In this document: in pieces, positions 19,033 through 28,457 of the stretch
Layout of the letters: each line of letters begins with the position of its first letter
Position numbering within the stretch: position 1 is the stretch's first letter
Assembly (NCBI RefSeq): GCF_002504165.1
Contig: NZ_CP021404.1
Span: 1,302,001 to 1,366,000 of the forward strand
DNA from: Pacificitalea manganoxidans
GTDB lineage: Bacteria > Pseudomonadota > Alphaproteobacteria > Rhodobacterales > Rhodobacteraceae
Length of the DNA stretch: 64,000 nucleotides
Reading direction: 5' to 3'
The notes under the pieces: model-generated
Seen by the model: only the letters and a program-made list of their open reading frames with translations
What the model was told of the DNA's origin: nothing
Databases searched by the model: none
Made by a program: the position numbers and the translations under genes

Positions 19033-19104
19033 CCCGGCGGTTCGCTGCCCGCCCCGACACATCCCGCCAGACCGCCCGCCAGACGCATCAGAAACGAGGC
19101 CCCC

Positions 19105-20064
19105 ATGCGCGATCACGCCGACAGCTTTCCGCAGATCAATCGCGGCTTTGATGCGACGTTCACGCCCGGGCGGCTGAGCCTTGGGCTTGTGGTGCCGGTC
19201 GCCGCCTATCCCGACAGCCCGGTGCCGGACATGACCGGGCATCTCGCGCGGGTCCAGCAGGCCGAGGCTCTGGGCTTCCGCGCGGTGTGGCTGCGCGACG
19301 TGCCGTTCAACGTGCCAAGTTTCGGGGATGCCGGGCAGCTTTACGATCCGTTCACCTACCTTGGCTATCTCGCCGGGCAGACCACGGATATCGCGCTTGG
19401 CGCGGCCTCCATCGTGCTGCCCCTGCGCCATCCCGCGCATGTGGCCAAGGCCGCGGCCTCGGTCGATCATCTGTCTGGCGGGCGGCTGATCCTTGGCGTG
19501 GCCTCGGGCGACCGGCCCGAGGAATACCCCGCGATGAATGTCGATTTCGCGCAGCGCGGGAACGCGTTCCGCGAGGCGTTCGATTATATTCGCGCGATGG
19601 GCACGCCCGCCCCGCGCATCACCACCCGGTTCGGCCAGACCGACGGCACCATCGACATGCTGCCAAAGCCGCACGGCCCCCGCTTGCCGCTGCTCGTCAC
19701 CGGATCGAGCCGCCAGTCCCCCGACTGGATCGCGCAGAATGGCGATGGCTGGATGACCTATCCGCGTCCCGGTCAGGCGCAGGACCGCGTGCTGGCGGAG
19801 TGGCGCGTCCGGCTGGCGGCCCTGAACCAGCCGCCAAAGCCGGTGCTGCAACCGCTCTATATCGACCTGACCGACGATCCCGATGACGGGCCGGAGCCGA
19901 TCCATCTGGGCGTGCGGGCCGGGCACCGCTGGCTGAGCGGCTATCTCAGACAGCTTGAAACGATCGGCGTGCACCATGTCGCCCTGAACCTGCGGTTCAA
20001 CCGCGCGCCCATCGACCAAACGCTCGACCGGCTGGCGCGCGATGTGCTGCCGCAGTTTGCCTGA
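19105..20064 (+). CDS. LLM-class flavin-dependent oxidoreductase
   Basis: The 319-residue product has a luciferase-like TIM-barrel pattern: LGLVVPVAAYPDS, ALGAASIVLPLRHPAHVAKA, GGRLILGVASGDRPEEYPAM and LPLLVTGSSRQSPDWIAQNGDGW. These match the LLM family that uses reduced FMN or F420; in this lineage FMN is likelier. It is the second gene of the redox operon. The substrate is unknown. Confidence 0.85.
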   Translation: MRDHADSFPQINRGFDATFTPGRLSLGLVVPVAAYPDSPVPDMTGHLARVQQAEALGFRAVWLRDVPFNVPSFGDAGQLYDPFTYLGYLAGQTTDIALGAASIVLPLRHPAHVAKAAASVDHLSGGRLILGVASGDRPEEYPAMNVDFAQRGNAFREAFDYIRAMGTPAPRITTRFGQTDGTIDMLPKPHGPRLPLLVTGSSRQSPDWIAQNGDGWMTYPRPGQAQDRVLAEWRVRLAALNQPPKPVLQPLYIDLTDDPDDGPEPIHLGVRAGHRWLSGYLRQLETIGVHHVALNLRFNRAPIDQTLDRLARDVLPQFA

Positions 20065-20076
20065 AAGGACCACCAG

Positions 20077-20853
20077 ATGAAAACCATCCTGATTACCGGC
20101 GCGACGCAGGGGCTGGGCCGGGCCACCGCGCAGGCCTTGGCCGAACAGGGCCATGCGCTGATCGTGCACGGGCGCGATGCGGCGAAACTGGCCGATGTCG
20201 CCCGCGACCTGCGCCGGACCGGGGCGACGATCACGACCGAGGTTGCGAACCTGTCCGATCCCGCAGAGGTCGCCGCGATGGCCCGGCGCGTGGGGCAGAG
20301 CCGCGCCCGGATCGACGTGCTCATCAACAATGCCGGTGTGTTCAAAACCGCCCGGACCGAGGCAGGCGGGCGTGACGTGCGCTTTGCGGTGAATACGCTC
20401 GCCTCCGCCCTGCTGGCCGCGCGGCTGGCACCGGAAATGCCACGGGACGGGCGCATCCTCCATCTGTCATCCGCCGCGCAGGCGCCGGTCGATTTGCAGG
20501 CGCTGAACGGCGCGCGGAAGCTGACCGATATGGAGGCCTACGCCCAAAGCAAACTGGCCATCACCCTGTGGAACCAGCGCTTTGGCGACGCGCATCCCGA
20601 TGGCCCGGTGTCGCTGGCGGTCAATCCCGGCTCGCTGCTGGCGACGCGCATGGTGCGCGAGGGCTTCGGCACCTCCGGCAATGACCTCAATATCGGCGTC
20701 GACATCCTGACCCGCGCGGCCCTGTCGCCGGACTTCGCGCAGGCCACCGGGCGCTATTACGACAACGACGCCCGCAGGCTGGCGCCGCGCTACGACGATG
20801 CCACCGCCACGCAGGTTGCCGCGAAGATCGACGCGCTCCTGACCCAATTCTGA
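20077..20853 (+). CDS. Short-chain dehydrogenase/reductase
   Basis: The 258-residue SDR has the N-terminal cofactor motif TGATQGLGRATAQ, the NNAGV motif, and a catalytic region with Ser in LHLSSAAQAP and the distal Tyr/Lys in MEAYAQSKLAITLW. The spacing fits the retinol-dehydrogenase-like subgroup. It starts 12 nt after the LLM gene and is followed by the second MDR gene, so the four are very probably one transcript. Confidence 0.88.
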   Translation: MKTILITGATQGLGRATAQALAEQGHALIVHGRDAAKLADVARDLRRTGATITTEVANLSDPAEVAAMARRVGQSRARIDVLINNAGVFKTARTEAGGRDVRFAVNTLASALLAARLAPEMPRDGRILHLSSAAQAPVDLQALNGARKLTDMEAYAQSKLAITLWNQRFGDAHPDGPVSLAVNPGSLLATRMVREGFGTSGNDLNIGVDILTRAALSPDFAQATGRYYDNDARRLAPRYDDATATQVAAKIDALLTQF

Positions 20854-20876
20854 CCCTCCCGAATAAGGATATTCCC

Positions 20877-21863
20877 ATGAAAACCATGACCCTGACCGAC
20901 TACGGCCCCGAGGCAGTATTCACCCCGACCGACACCCCCCGACCCACCGTGACGGCCGGCCATGTCGTCGTCCGGGTGAAGGCCACCAGCGTCAACACCA
21001 TCGACACGATGATCAAGGACATGGGCGCCGACCTGCCGCTGTCGCCCGCGCTGCCCGCCGTGCTGGGCATGGATTTCGCCGGTGTGATCGAGGAGGTCGG
21101 CGCCGATGTCACCGGCTACGCCGTGGGCGATGAGGTCTATGGCTGTGCGGGCGGTCTGGCCGATCTGCAAGGGGCGCTGGCCGAATTCATGCTGGCCGAC
21201 GCGCGCCTGATCGCGCCCAAGCCGCGCACGCTGACCATGCGCGAGGCCGCCGCGCTGCCGCTGGTCGGCATCACCGCATGGGAAGGTCTGCACCGCGCGG
21301 GCGTCTCCGAAGGCCAAACCCTGCTGGTGCAGGGCGGTGCGGGCGGCGTGGGCCATCTTGCCATTCAGATCGCCCGCCATCTGGGCGCCAAGGTCACGGC
21401 AACCGGCACGGGCGACGCGCAACTGGCCGTGATCGAGGGCTACGGCGCGTCGGCTGTGGATTTCAAGGTCGAGAAGATCGACGATTACGTTGCCGCGCAC
21501 ACTGGGGGCACCGGCTTTGACGCCGTGTTTGACACCGTCGGCGGCGCAAACCTGACCAATTCCTTTGCGGCGGCGGCGCTCAACGCGCATGTCGTCACCA
21601 CCGTGTCGTTGCTGGAGCTTGACCTGACGCCGGTGCATTTCAAGGGCCTGTCGCTGCATGTGGTCTTCATGCTGCTGCCCATGCTGCATGATGTGGGCCG
21701 CGAGGTGCATGGCCAGATCTTGGCCGATCTCGCAGCGCTCGTGGATGCCGGAGCGGTGAAGCCGCTGCTTGATGCGGAAAGCTTCACGCTGGAGGAGGTC
21801 GGCGCCGCCTATGCCCGCCTGCAAAGCGGCAATGCCGTGGGGAAGGTCGTGGTCGAGGTCTAA
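20877..21863 (+). CDS. Zinc-binding dehydrogenase, quinone-reductase-like MDR
   Basis: The 328-residue MDR has the cofactor motif VQGGAGGVGHLAIQIAR and the block LPAVLGMDFAGVIEEVGADV. It is only distantly similar to the first MDR of the operon, so the two are not recent duplicates. It lacks an obvious catalytic zinc site. It ends the redox operon; a GC-rich hairpin follows its stop. Confidence 0.87.
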   Translation: MKTMTLTDYGPEAVFTPTDTPRPTVTAGHVVVRVKATSVNTIDTMIKDMGADLPLSPALPAVLGMDFAGVIEEVGADVTGYAVGDEVYGCAGGLADLQGALAEFMLADARLIAPKPRTLTMREAAALPLVGITAWEGLHRAGVSEGQTLLVQGGAGGVGHLAIQIARHLGAKVTATGTGDAQLAVIEGYGASAVDFKVEKIDDYVAAHTGGTGFDAVFDTVGGANLTNSFAAAALNAHVVTTVSLLELDLTPVHFKGLSLHVVFMLLPMLHDVGREVHGQILADLAALVDAGAVKPLLDAESFTLEEVGAAYARLQSGNAVGKVVVEV

Positions 21864-21884
21864 GCGCCCCTGATCGATCCCTCT

Positions 21885-21914
21885 GGCGTCCCCCTCCACC
21901 GGGAGGGGGACGCC
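21885..21914 (+). terminator. Hairpin after the redox operon, no U-tract
   Basis: Two perfect 13-bp arms starting GGCGTCCC (21885-21897) and ending GGGACGCC (21902-21914) enclose an ACCG loop, 21 nt after the MDR stop. No T-run follows, so termination may be factor-assisted or the hairpin may protect the 3' end. Confidence 0.55.
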
Positions 21915-22149
21915 ACCGACCACCCCCGCGCCCGGCCCGCACGCGTGCGCGGCCCGCATCGGGGCAAAAACTCCGACGGAAATCCCGGCCCGGTCCGTTA
22001 ACAGCAGACTGCTGAGGTCACCGCCGTGTCAGCGCGCGCGGCTGCGCGGCGACCGGGGGTCCCCCGATCGTCACCCGATGCACGCTGTATCGGGCAGGTC
22101 ACGGAACATTCGGCGCTGAATGTGGTTGGAACAAAAATTGGGATTTCTG
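21915..22149. other. Non-coding gap with no recognised feature
   Basis: No gene or clear promoter was recognised between the hairpin and the next start. The DNA is GC-rich and carries short palindromic patches such as GCACGCGTGC. Confidence 0.5.
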
Positions 22150-23118
22150 ATGACGCACACCTTGCCCGTGACCCTGCCTGATCTGCGCTGGATCTCTGCC
22201 TTTGTGGCCCTGTCTGCCGCTGCGGCCCACGCTCAGGACCCGTCGATTACCACTGGCCCGGCGGACACGACCATCCCGCAGCTTTACGACTGCGCAGGCG
22301 GGCGCCCCACCGCCGTCGGGCAGATCACGTCGCAGGATGGAACGGTCTGGACGGTTCCGGCGGACACGCAATTCGCCGATGCGCCCAAGGCCGCCGATTT
22401 ATACAATGAATGCAACGGTGTGACACCCTCAAGCACGGCTGAGGCCGACATTGACAGCGTGCCGGTCATCGACGCGGGCGGGAGCGAGGAATTCACCGCC
22501 TACCTCTTTGGCGACAACTACTTCGAGCTTTATGCCAACGGGCAGTTGCTGGCCGTCGATGCCGTGCCCTTCACGCCCTTCAATTCAAGCGTCGTGCGCT
22601 TTACCGTCGAACGGCCCGTGACGCTTGCCGTGATGATGGTCGATTGGGAGGAAAACCTCGGGCTGGGCTCCGAACAGGGCCGGGGTGTCAGCTATAGTCC
22701 GGGGGATGGCGGGCTGACGATGCTGGTCACCGACGCCGCCGGAGAGGTGGTCACGCTTACCGATGAGACATGGCGGGCCGAGACATTCTACACCGGGCCG
22801 CTGGCCGATGCCGCCTGCCTCGACACGGACGGCCCCCTACGCGACAGCAGCGCCTGCGAGATACCGCGCAGCAATGACGGCTCCGCCTATATGGCGGCGC
22901 ATTGGCCCGTGCCGACCGATTGGGTCGCGCCGGACTTCGACGATAGCGCATGGCCGCAGGCGACCACCTATGACAACGACACCGTCGGCGTCGCGAATAA
23001 GCCGTCCTTCACCAATTTCCCCGACCTGTTCGACCGGGCAGGCGCGGATGCGCAGTTCATCTGGTCGTCTAATCTGGTCCTCGACAACCTTGTGCTGCTG
23101 CGCCGCACGTTTGATTGA
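22150..23118 (+). CDS. Exported protein of unknown function
   Basis: The 322-residue product starts at an ATG at 22150 and has a signal-peptide-like N-terminus ending at AAAAHAQ. The mature part is acidic, rich in aromatic and beta-forming residues, with phrases such as EEFTAYLFGDNYFELYANGQ and FWSS-like aromatic patches near the C-terminus. The pattern resembles a carbohydrate-binding beta-sandwich, but I do not recognise the family. Paired Cys in DCAGG and ECNG may form a disulfide. It stands alone just left of the dusA remnant. An upstream in-frame ATG at 22120 is less likely because it would precede the signal peptide. Confidence 0.65.
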   Translation: MTHTLPVTLPDLRWISAFVALSAAAAHAQDPSITTGPADTTIPQLYDCAGGRPTAVGQITSQDGTVWTVPADTQFADAPKAADLYNECNGVTPSSTAEADIDSVPVIDAGGSEEFTAYLFGDNYFELYANGQLLAVDAVPFTPFNSSVVRFTVERPVTLAVMMVDWEENLGLGSEQGRGVSYSPGDGGLTMLVTDAAGEVVTLTDETWRAETFYTGPLADAACLDTDGPLRDSSACEIPRSNDGSAYMAAHWPVPTDWVAPDFDDSAWPQATTYDNDTVGVANKPSFTNFPDLFDRAGADAQFIWSSNLVLDNLVLLRRTFD

Positions 23119-23247
23119 AGTTTCGGTCGGAGACGCCCGCTGCGCTCCGCGCTTATCCTGCCAGTCCGCGGTGCAAAGATTTGACTTCGGCGCAACATTT
23201 TGATCCACCACCCCGAACATCCGGGGAATTTGGCAGAAGCGGAACAA

Positions 23248-23349
23248 ATGGCTGTGCGGGAAACACCAACACTCCAAGGGACACCGGACGTAACGCGCGC
23301 CGCGCGCCTGTCCGTTGCGCCCATGATGGATTGGACGGTTCTTTCTTAA
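23248..23349 (+). pseudogene. dusA: Stranded native 5' end of dusA
   Basis: An ATG at 23248 opens a frame that reads into RAARLSVAPMMDWT, the conserved N-terminal motif of DusA, then leaves homology after 23336 and stops at 23349. The complete DusA frame resumes 28 kb to the right. This is the chromosomal start region of dusA cut off by island insertion. Confidence 0.9.
23299..23336 (+). repeat. attL: left 38-bp direct repeat of the dusA island
   Basis: This stretch matches 51429-51466 with only two mismatches (G/A at 23319, T/C at 23331) and encodes the dusA motif ARLSVAPMMDW at both sites. Homology ends abruptly on both sides, as expected for att sites of a site-specific integration. Confidence 0.92.
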
Positions 23350-23646
23350 TTGTCACTATGAAATTAATTAACAAGGCAATCTGCATCTGTACCAAGTACC
23401 AAATTTTCATTTGTTGCGGGTCCCATACGCCTAGAGGATGATCGAGGGATCAGGGCGAGTCCCAAGGTCCTTCTGTTCGCGTACTGGGCCAAAATCTAGC
23501 CGGAAGATTGCCCTCAGACGCGTACATATCTCGCGACCTTTGCCCGTCCCTGAAGCTGGCGCCCTCGTGGGTCCACCGAAAGCCGACATTGCGGCTGAGC
23601 CGGAACTTGTCGCATCCAATGGTGCGGGGCGCGGCCGGCACGCACG
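23350..23646. other. Island left margin, no gene recognised
   Basis: This 297-nt stretch next to attL is relatively AT-rich near 23340-23420 and has only short unconvincing open frames. It may contain integrase arm sites, but no repeat of the right-end arm motif was clear. Confidence 0.4.
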
Positions 23647-26600
23647 CTATTCATCGAGGTTTTCCTGTCGGGAGATCGCGGACAGATCGAGGGTCAATGC
23701 TTGCAGCGACCGCGTCGTTTCCTCGTCGTGATGGGTCAGGAGATCAACAAGATCCTCCTGGTCCGGCTGCCCCAAAGCAAGGCGATAGAGCAGCCTCTGC
23801 GTCCTCAACTTTGCAAATCGATCAATATCGCGACTTTGGGGAAGCGCGAACAAATGTCGCTTCAGTTCCGCGCCTTCCATCGCCCACCAAGGGCTAAGGC
23901 CGGTCTTGTCATCCGAAAACGCCTGATCGGCGTCGCGTGCTATGACGTCCCACGGCGACGATGCTTGACCGCGCACCTGCGCCAATGCCTGTTCGCCCAG
24001 TTTTCGGGCGAGCGGTTGCCGGACGGTTAGCCCGCCGAAGCGCTGAACGCGGCCTTCTCGTTGCTCCAGGTCAACCGGGCTGGAACAAAGATCCCAGTGG
24101 CCGAGCCTGTCGCACCAGCTATGGAAATCGAGACCTTCCTGTCCGACAGAGGTCGTCGCCAAGACATGGGGCCAGAACGGTGTATTGAACGCGCTGCGGA
24201 TTTCCTCAGAGCGCGCCGGTGGCGGTTCATTGACATCATGATCCTGCCAATGAGTCTCTGTCTCGGTGCCTCCAAACGGCACCGCAGCGTGACAGCGAAT
24301 ACGGATCTTGTCCTTTTTCTTCGCGCCCTTGAACCCGAAGTTGCCGACATTCGCTGCGAGCGCCGCCGACAGATCCTCGATTAGTCCATCAGGATTGACC
24401 TTGGATTTGCGTAGCCAGAAATGTTCGTCGAGAACGGCTTCCAAACAGCCATCAACGCACGCATCCTGATATTTTTGTGTGGCGTCCTCGCCGGGCAGGA
24501 TCGACCAGAAAACAGGGCGATCCAGATAGGTGCGCAGCCGCGTCCAGCAGAAGCGGACAAGCCGCGCGAAATGCTGCTCCTGGTAATCGAAGAGCTCAGG
24601 AAGGTGGCGATAGAGTGCTCTGCCCGTCACCACGCCAGGGGCGCCGAGAGCCATATCCACCAGGGCGTCCAGCTCCCACCGGCTTAGCCAGGTGATGGCT
24701 TCTGCCTCTTGACGCTGTTTGAGCAAGGTTTGAAGCGTTGTATCCTTCGGGGCGACCCGACCCCAGCTCTTCTGGACAGCCGCGAACTCCCGAGCCAACG
24801 GCGCCTTTAGCGCGTGCTCAATGGCTGCGAGGATCGCCCACGCCGGTTTGCGTCGTCGGTTGCTTCGCGCATTCGGAGCCTCCGGCGCGATGGACGGTGG
24901 CAGCGCCCGAATAATCTGCTGCCGCGCCTTGGCCCTGATCTGCTTGATCGCCGCCTTGCCTTTCACATCGAGGGGATCGACAGCGCGGATCAGGAAAGGG
25001 CTCGGGTGAAACAGGGCGAGCGTGGGGCCTTGGTTCGGCTTCGGGTTCAGGTGGCGTTTCTTCCACGCGGCAGCGTAGGGAACATTGCTTTTCGCCACAC
25101 ATTTGCGCTCGACCTCAAGGCTGACAAGGGCTGCTAGGCTTTGCGGTGTGGCCCTGAACCGGCTGAAGATCAGCATCTTGGGCGATTGCGTCACCTTTGC
25201 CCATGGGCCGGAAGGCGCCCACCAAGTCAGCGAGGGCAACACCCACGGGAGGGCAAGGGCCTCCGTTGGCACAAGGCTGTTGAGAGCGCGGAGCTTGGCG
25301 CTTCCCCAACCCTCTTTGGGCGGTTTGAAGCAATTGGTGATTGCGAGCCGGGGGACGCTGCGCGTGGCGGGAAAATCTATTTTGCGAGAAATCTGGTATC
25401 GGTCCCCCAACGCTTGCGCAGGGAGTGGCACTGACAGCCAGTAGGCGATCGCGCTGCCTGCGAACTTGGGCGACACATGGTCGGTGAAATGGCGATAGAC
25501 GTCGAGATCGTGAGGCTCGATCCTTACCGACGGCGGCGCAGGCTTTCCGGCAAGGTCGGAAACGGGACGCTCGGTCCGGGACATGAGCGGTGTGAGGAGC
25601 GCCTCGAGATGGTGCTTGAGCGCTTGCGCCTCTTCGATCGCGGCCGTTCGGGTATCGGGCGGCAGATGGCCGATCAAATGCAACAGATCGCCAAACCGAC
25701 GAAACTGGGATTCGGCCTCGGCGCGTACAGCCGCCCCGCCCAGAAATTCGATAATCTCGAAAAATTCGACATGGGGGGCAACCCCAGCGCCGCTTTCCCA
25801 GCGCTCGGCATAGAAACGGTAGGGCGTGGCGGACAGGAGGAGGATCGGCGGCGGCGTCCCGCCATCTGTTCCCGCCAGAAGTTGACGCGCCAGGGGATTG
25901 TCGGCGCCTGCATTGAGCAGTTCGCGATAGCATTGGAACTCGTCGAAAATAACGAGATCGGGCGGGGCAGAATCCAGAGCTGCTTGAGCGAGCGCCTTCC
26001 GCATCCGACCCAAGCTCTGACCATGTTTGCTCGTATCGATCGCGTGCAGAATGTTTTCGCGGGCCGGCTTGCCAAATTCCGTGCGTAACGCTCGGCCATA
26101 GGCCGCCTTGAAGCGGGCGGAGACATTGTCGAATTTGCCCTGAGCTTCCTCGCACGCCCATGGCCAGCCAGACGTTGCGCCATATTCGATATAGCCTTCA
26201 GGAAAGGCTGCGGTCAGGCCGGGGTATAGTTCGTCCAACAGGAGCTTGATGAACGCGCGCTCGACAGCCTTGCCGCCGTAGAGGCGCTGCGAGCTGGAGA
26301 ATGATGTGGTGGGTGTAAAGGCGTAGAGCCGCAGCTTACCCTTGCGCTTTTCCTCGAACGGAATGAGACCGACGCGGTCGATGATGGAGAGTGCGTCCTT
26401 GGCATCGTCCTTATCGAGGAAGCGCAGCAGTTCGACCTTATTCTGGTCAGCGACTTTGAGCCCGCTCGTAATATAATAGACCGTGAACTTGCGCGCTTTG
26501 CTCGCCAGTGCCGCAAGCGTATCTCGGGCGACGACGGTCTTCCCAAGGCCGACTTCGTCCGCGACAAGAAACCGGCGCAGTGCGTTGCCTCCCGACAGAG

Positions 26601-26655
26601 CGGCAGTTGCAGCCTTTGCCGTTGCGGCCTGAAAGGGTTTCGATCTTGCGCTCAT
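23647..26655 (-). CDS. SNF2-like superfamily 2 helicase, defence operon
   Basis: The 1002-residue product has Walker A DEVGLGKT (residues 33-40), a Walker B-like IFDEFQCY, motif III LLLSATPYRFY, and the C-terminal helicase block TTSVGQEGLDFHSWCDRLGH followed by QREGRVQRFGG. It is an SF2 translocase of the RapA/SNF2-like group with a long middle insertion. Its start overlaps the PLD gene stop by 4 nt, and the PLD gene overlaps the DUF6361-like gene the same way, implying one complex. From memory, a helicase, a PLD protein and a DUF6361-like protein resemble the Azaca anti-phage system; this needs a search. Confidence 0.85.
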   Translation of the reverse strand: MSARSKPFQAATAKAATAALSGGNALRRFLVADEVGLGKTVVARDTLAALASKARKFTVYYITSGLKVADQNKVELLRFLDKDDAKDALSIIDRVGLIPFEEKRKGKLRLYAFTPTTSFSSSQRLYGGKAVERAFIKLLLDELYPGLTAAFPEGYIEYGATSGWPWACEEAQGKFDNVSARFKAAYGRALRTEFGKPARENILHAIDTSKHGQSLGRMRKALAQAALDSAPPDLVIFDEFQCYRELLNAGADNPLARQLLAGTDGGTPPPILLLSATPYRFYAERWESGAGVAPHVEFFEIIEFLGGAAVRAEAESQFRRFGDLLHLIGHLPPDTRTAAIEEAQALKHHLEALLTPLMSRTERPVSDLAGKPAPPSVRIEPHDLDVYRHFTDHVSPKFAGSAIAYWLSVPLPAQALGDRYQISRKIDFPATRSVPRLAITNCFKPPKEGWGSAKLRALNSLVPTEALALPWVLPSLTWWAPSGPWAKVTQSPKMLIFSRFRATPQSLAALVSLEVERKCVAKSNVPYAAAWKKRHLNPKPNQGPTLALFHPSPFLIRAVDPLDVKGKAAIKQIRAKARQQIIRALPPSIAPEAPNARSNRRRKPAWAILAAIEHALKAPLAREFAAVQKSWGRVAPKDTTLQTLLKQRQEAEAITWLSRWELDALVDMALGAPGVVTGRALYRHLPELFDYQEQHFARLVRFCWTRLRTYLDRPVFWSILPGEDATQKYQDACVDGCLEAVLDEHFWLRKSKVNPDGLIEDLSAALAANVGNFGFKGAKKKDKIRIRCHAAVPFGGTETETHWQDHDVNEPPPARSEEIRSAFNTPFWPHVLATTSVGQEGLDFHSWCDRLGHWDLCSSPVDLEQREGRVQRFGGLTVRQPLARKLGEQALAQVRGQASSPWDVIARDADQAFSDDKTGLSPWWAMEGAELKRHLFALPQSRDIDRFAKLRTQRLLYRLALGQPDQEDLVDLLTHHDEETTRSLQALTLDLSAISRQENLDE

Positions 26656-28457
26656 GAGGCAAGCCGGGAGCGCGCGATGGCCCAGATCTGAGCGAGTTCG
26701 TTCAAATCAGCTCTCTCCGCTTCGCTCAGATTATCGCCGTGGGCGAGAAGCGCATCCACATAGGGCGCAAAATGGCGATCGACCCGGCCGAAGGCTTTTC
26801 GGTCGCGTGCCCAAGCCGTGAGAATATCCTCCAATGTGAGGCGGTCATAACCCAGGCTTTGGGGGCGGTTGCCCCGCGATCCGACATCTTCATCCCATGC
26901 ACCGCCACCGACCGGAAGCGTGTCGCCGCCGAGCATCGCACGCATCCAGTCATGAAACGCGCGAAGTCCCATGTGGCTGGCCAGCGCGGCTAGATCCCGC
27001 TGCTCTTTGAGAGGCGGATCGACGGTGACGCGCTGCATCCATCGTAAAGCGCCGTCTGGGCCGCTTATCCGGACCTGAATGAAGGCAGACTGGAGTGACA
27101 TCGGGATCGATCCAAGACCGAGGCTGAAGGCATCGGTTGGCCAAGGCAGCAGGTCGCCATTTGCAGATCCCGCGTGCAACACATGGTCAGGGTCGGCGAG
27201 CGAAGGTACCGCCTGCGCGTCGATAGAGAAGCATTCCCCATCGCGGCGCAGAACCGGGTCCCAGGAGGCCATGAGCACCTTGCGCGACTCTTCCAGAGCA
27301 TCGGCCGCACTTGTGCTGCGCAGATCTGTGTCTGCGAGTTCCTCTATGGTGACAGGCGTCGCTTTACCAACCAGGAACGTCAGGCCGGAAGCGAACGCTT
27401 CGTCTGCCTCGAGTTCGACCATGATTTCCGAGTTGCGCCCCGACCACGCCCTTTCGGTCGCATTGGCGCTCCCGACCCTCAAGATGGTCTTCTCTCCCGA
27501 GTGGAAGCAAAAGATCTTCGCATGAAGCGCAAGGGGCGCCGGCTCCATATCATCTTCGGCCGCAGGCTCTGTGCCGGGCAGAGCGAGCGTGGACTCGTCA
27601 GCAATCACGTCCGGCGCCGCATAGGCCAGGATTTTCGAGAAACCCGTCAGCGAAGTTCTGGACCGGCTGGCTATTTCGGCAAGAGCCGGCATCGACGAAA
27701 TCAGCGTCCTGGAACCAGCCGCCCCCCAGTTGCCCGCCTTTTTCAGAAAGTTGGGCGACAGGAACGGGCTGATGATCGTTATGCCATCGACCGCGCCGGA
27801 TGGCGGCTCCGCTAGCAAGGGAACACCTTCATCCAGCCCATTGAGGAGGCCGCGTAGGCGAAAACCGTCTGGCGCATTCCACCAGATCGTCTCCAGTTGC
27901 TCCGAAATGTCATCGGCATCCTCGCGCGATGCGCAGCGAGCGAGCGTGCGCCCGAGAGCACCGACGCCAGGGAGCCTAACCCGCCCCTTCGCGCGCTTTT
28001 CGCTGCCGTCCAGCAAAACGCCGGCGTCGAGATCCTTAGATCGCGTGAGGTTCCGGCTGCCAATCCAGAGCTTCCAGCGGGTTTCCCCTTTGGGGCAGTT
28101 ATAGGCAACCAAAGCAATCTTGGGATGCCAGCTACGCTCGTGTTCATCGTAGGGTTGCTCAACGATGAACTGATCGAGGATGCCCGCGATCCGGGGGAGA
28201 GCGACCGGGCGCGCGATCCGCCCGCGCTGGATGATGATCTTGACGTGATCGCGCAGCCTGTCGATCGCTTCGGCAAAATCGACGGCTGTTCCACTGCCCT
28301 TGTCATTGTTACGACCAATCAGGGCGAGCAACGCCGCGGCGACCGCAGACAGGTCGACCGAGTAGGTCGCGAAAAACGCGAGCTTGACCGTCTCCAATCG
28401 CCCGGGCCGCAGTTCGTCGAGGTAGGGTTGGCCGTGCCAAGCTTGCCGATCGCTCAT
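26652..28457 (-). CDS. Phospholipase D-like protein, defence operon
   Basis: The 601-residue product carries two HxK half-sites of the PLD fold: WHPKIALVAY with GSRNLT (about residues 110-136) and LHAKIFCF with GSANATERAW (about residue 315 on). Both look complete, so it should form one active PLD site, in defence contexts usually a nuclease. The C-terminal 250 residues have no recognised motif. It overlaps both neighbours by 4 nt and is the middle gene of the trio. Confidence 0.85.
   Translation of the reverse strand: MSDRQAWHGQPYLDELRPGRLETVKLAFFATYSVDLSAVAAALLALIGRNNDKGSGTAVDFAEAIDRLRDHVKIIIQRGRIARPVALPRIAGILDQFIVEQPYDEHERSWHPKIALVAYNCPKGETRWKLWIGSRNLTRSKDLDAGVLLDGSEKRAKGRVRLPGVGALGRTLARCASREDADDISEQLETIWWNAPDGFRLRGLLNGLDEGVPLLAEPPSGAVDGITIISPFLSPNFLKKAGNWGAAGSRTLISSMPALAEIASRSRTSLTGFSKILAYAAPDVIADESTLALPGTEPAAEDDMEPAPLALHAKIFCFHSGEKTILRVGSANATERAWSGRNSEIMVELEADEAFASGLTFLVGKATPVTIEELADTDLRSTSAADALEESRKVLMASWDPVLRRDGECFSIDAQAVPSLADPDHVLHAGSANGDLLPWPTDAFSLGLGSIPMSLQSAFIQVRISGPDGALRWMQRVTVDPPLKEQRDLAALASHMGLRAFHDWMRAMLGGDTLPVGGGAWDEDVGSRGNRPQSLGYDRLTLEDILTAWARDRKAFGRVDRHFAPYVDALLAHGDNLSEAERADLNELAQIWAIARSRLAS

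Noticed and set aside
18010-20463. An 817-codon minus-strand frame opposite the redox operon
   Set aside because: Its His/Arg/Gly-rich composition and full overlap with three recognisable enzymes show it is antisense shadow.
23299-23336. A tRNA gene as the island attachment site
   Set aside because: No cloverleaf is present at either end; both repeats lie within the dusA coding sequence.
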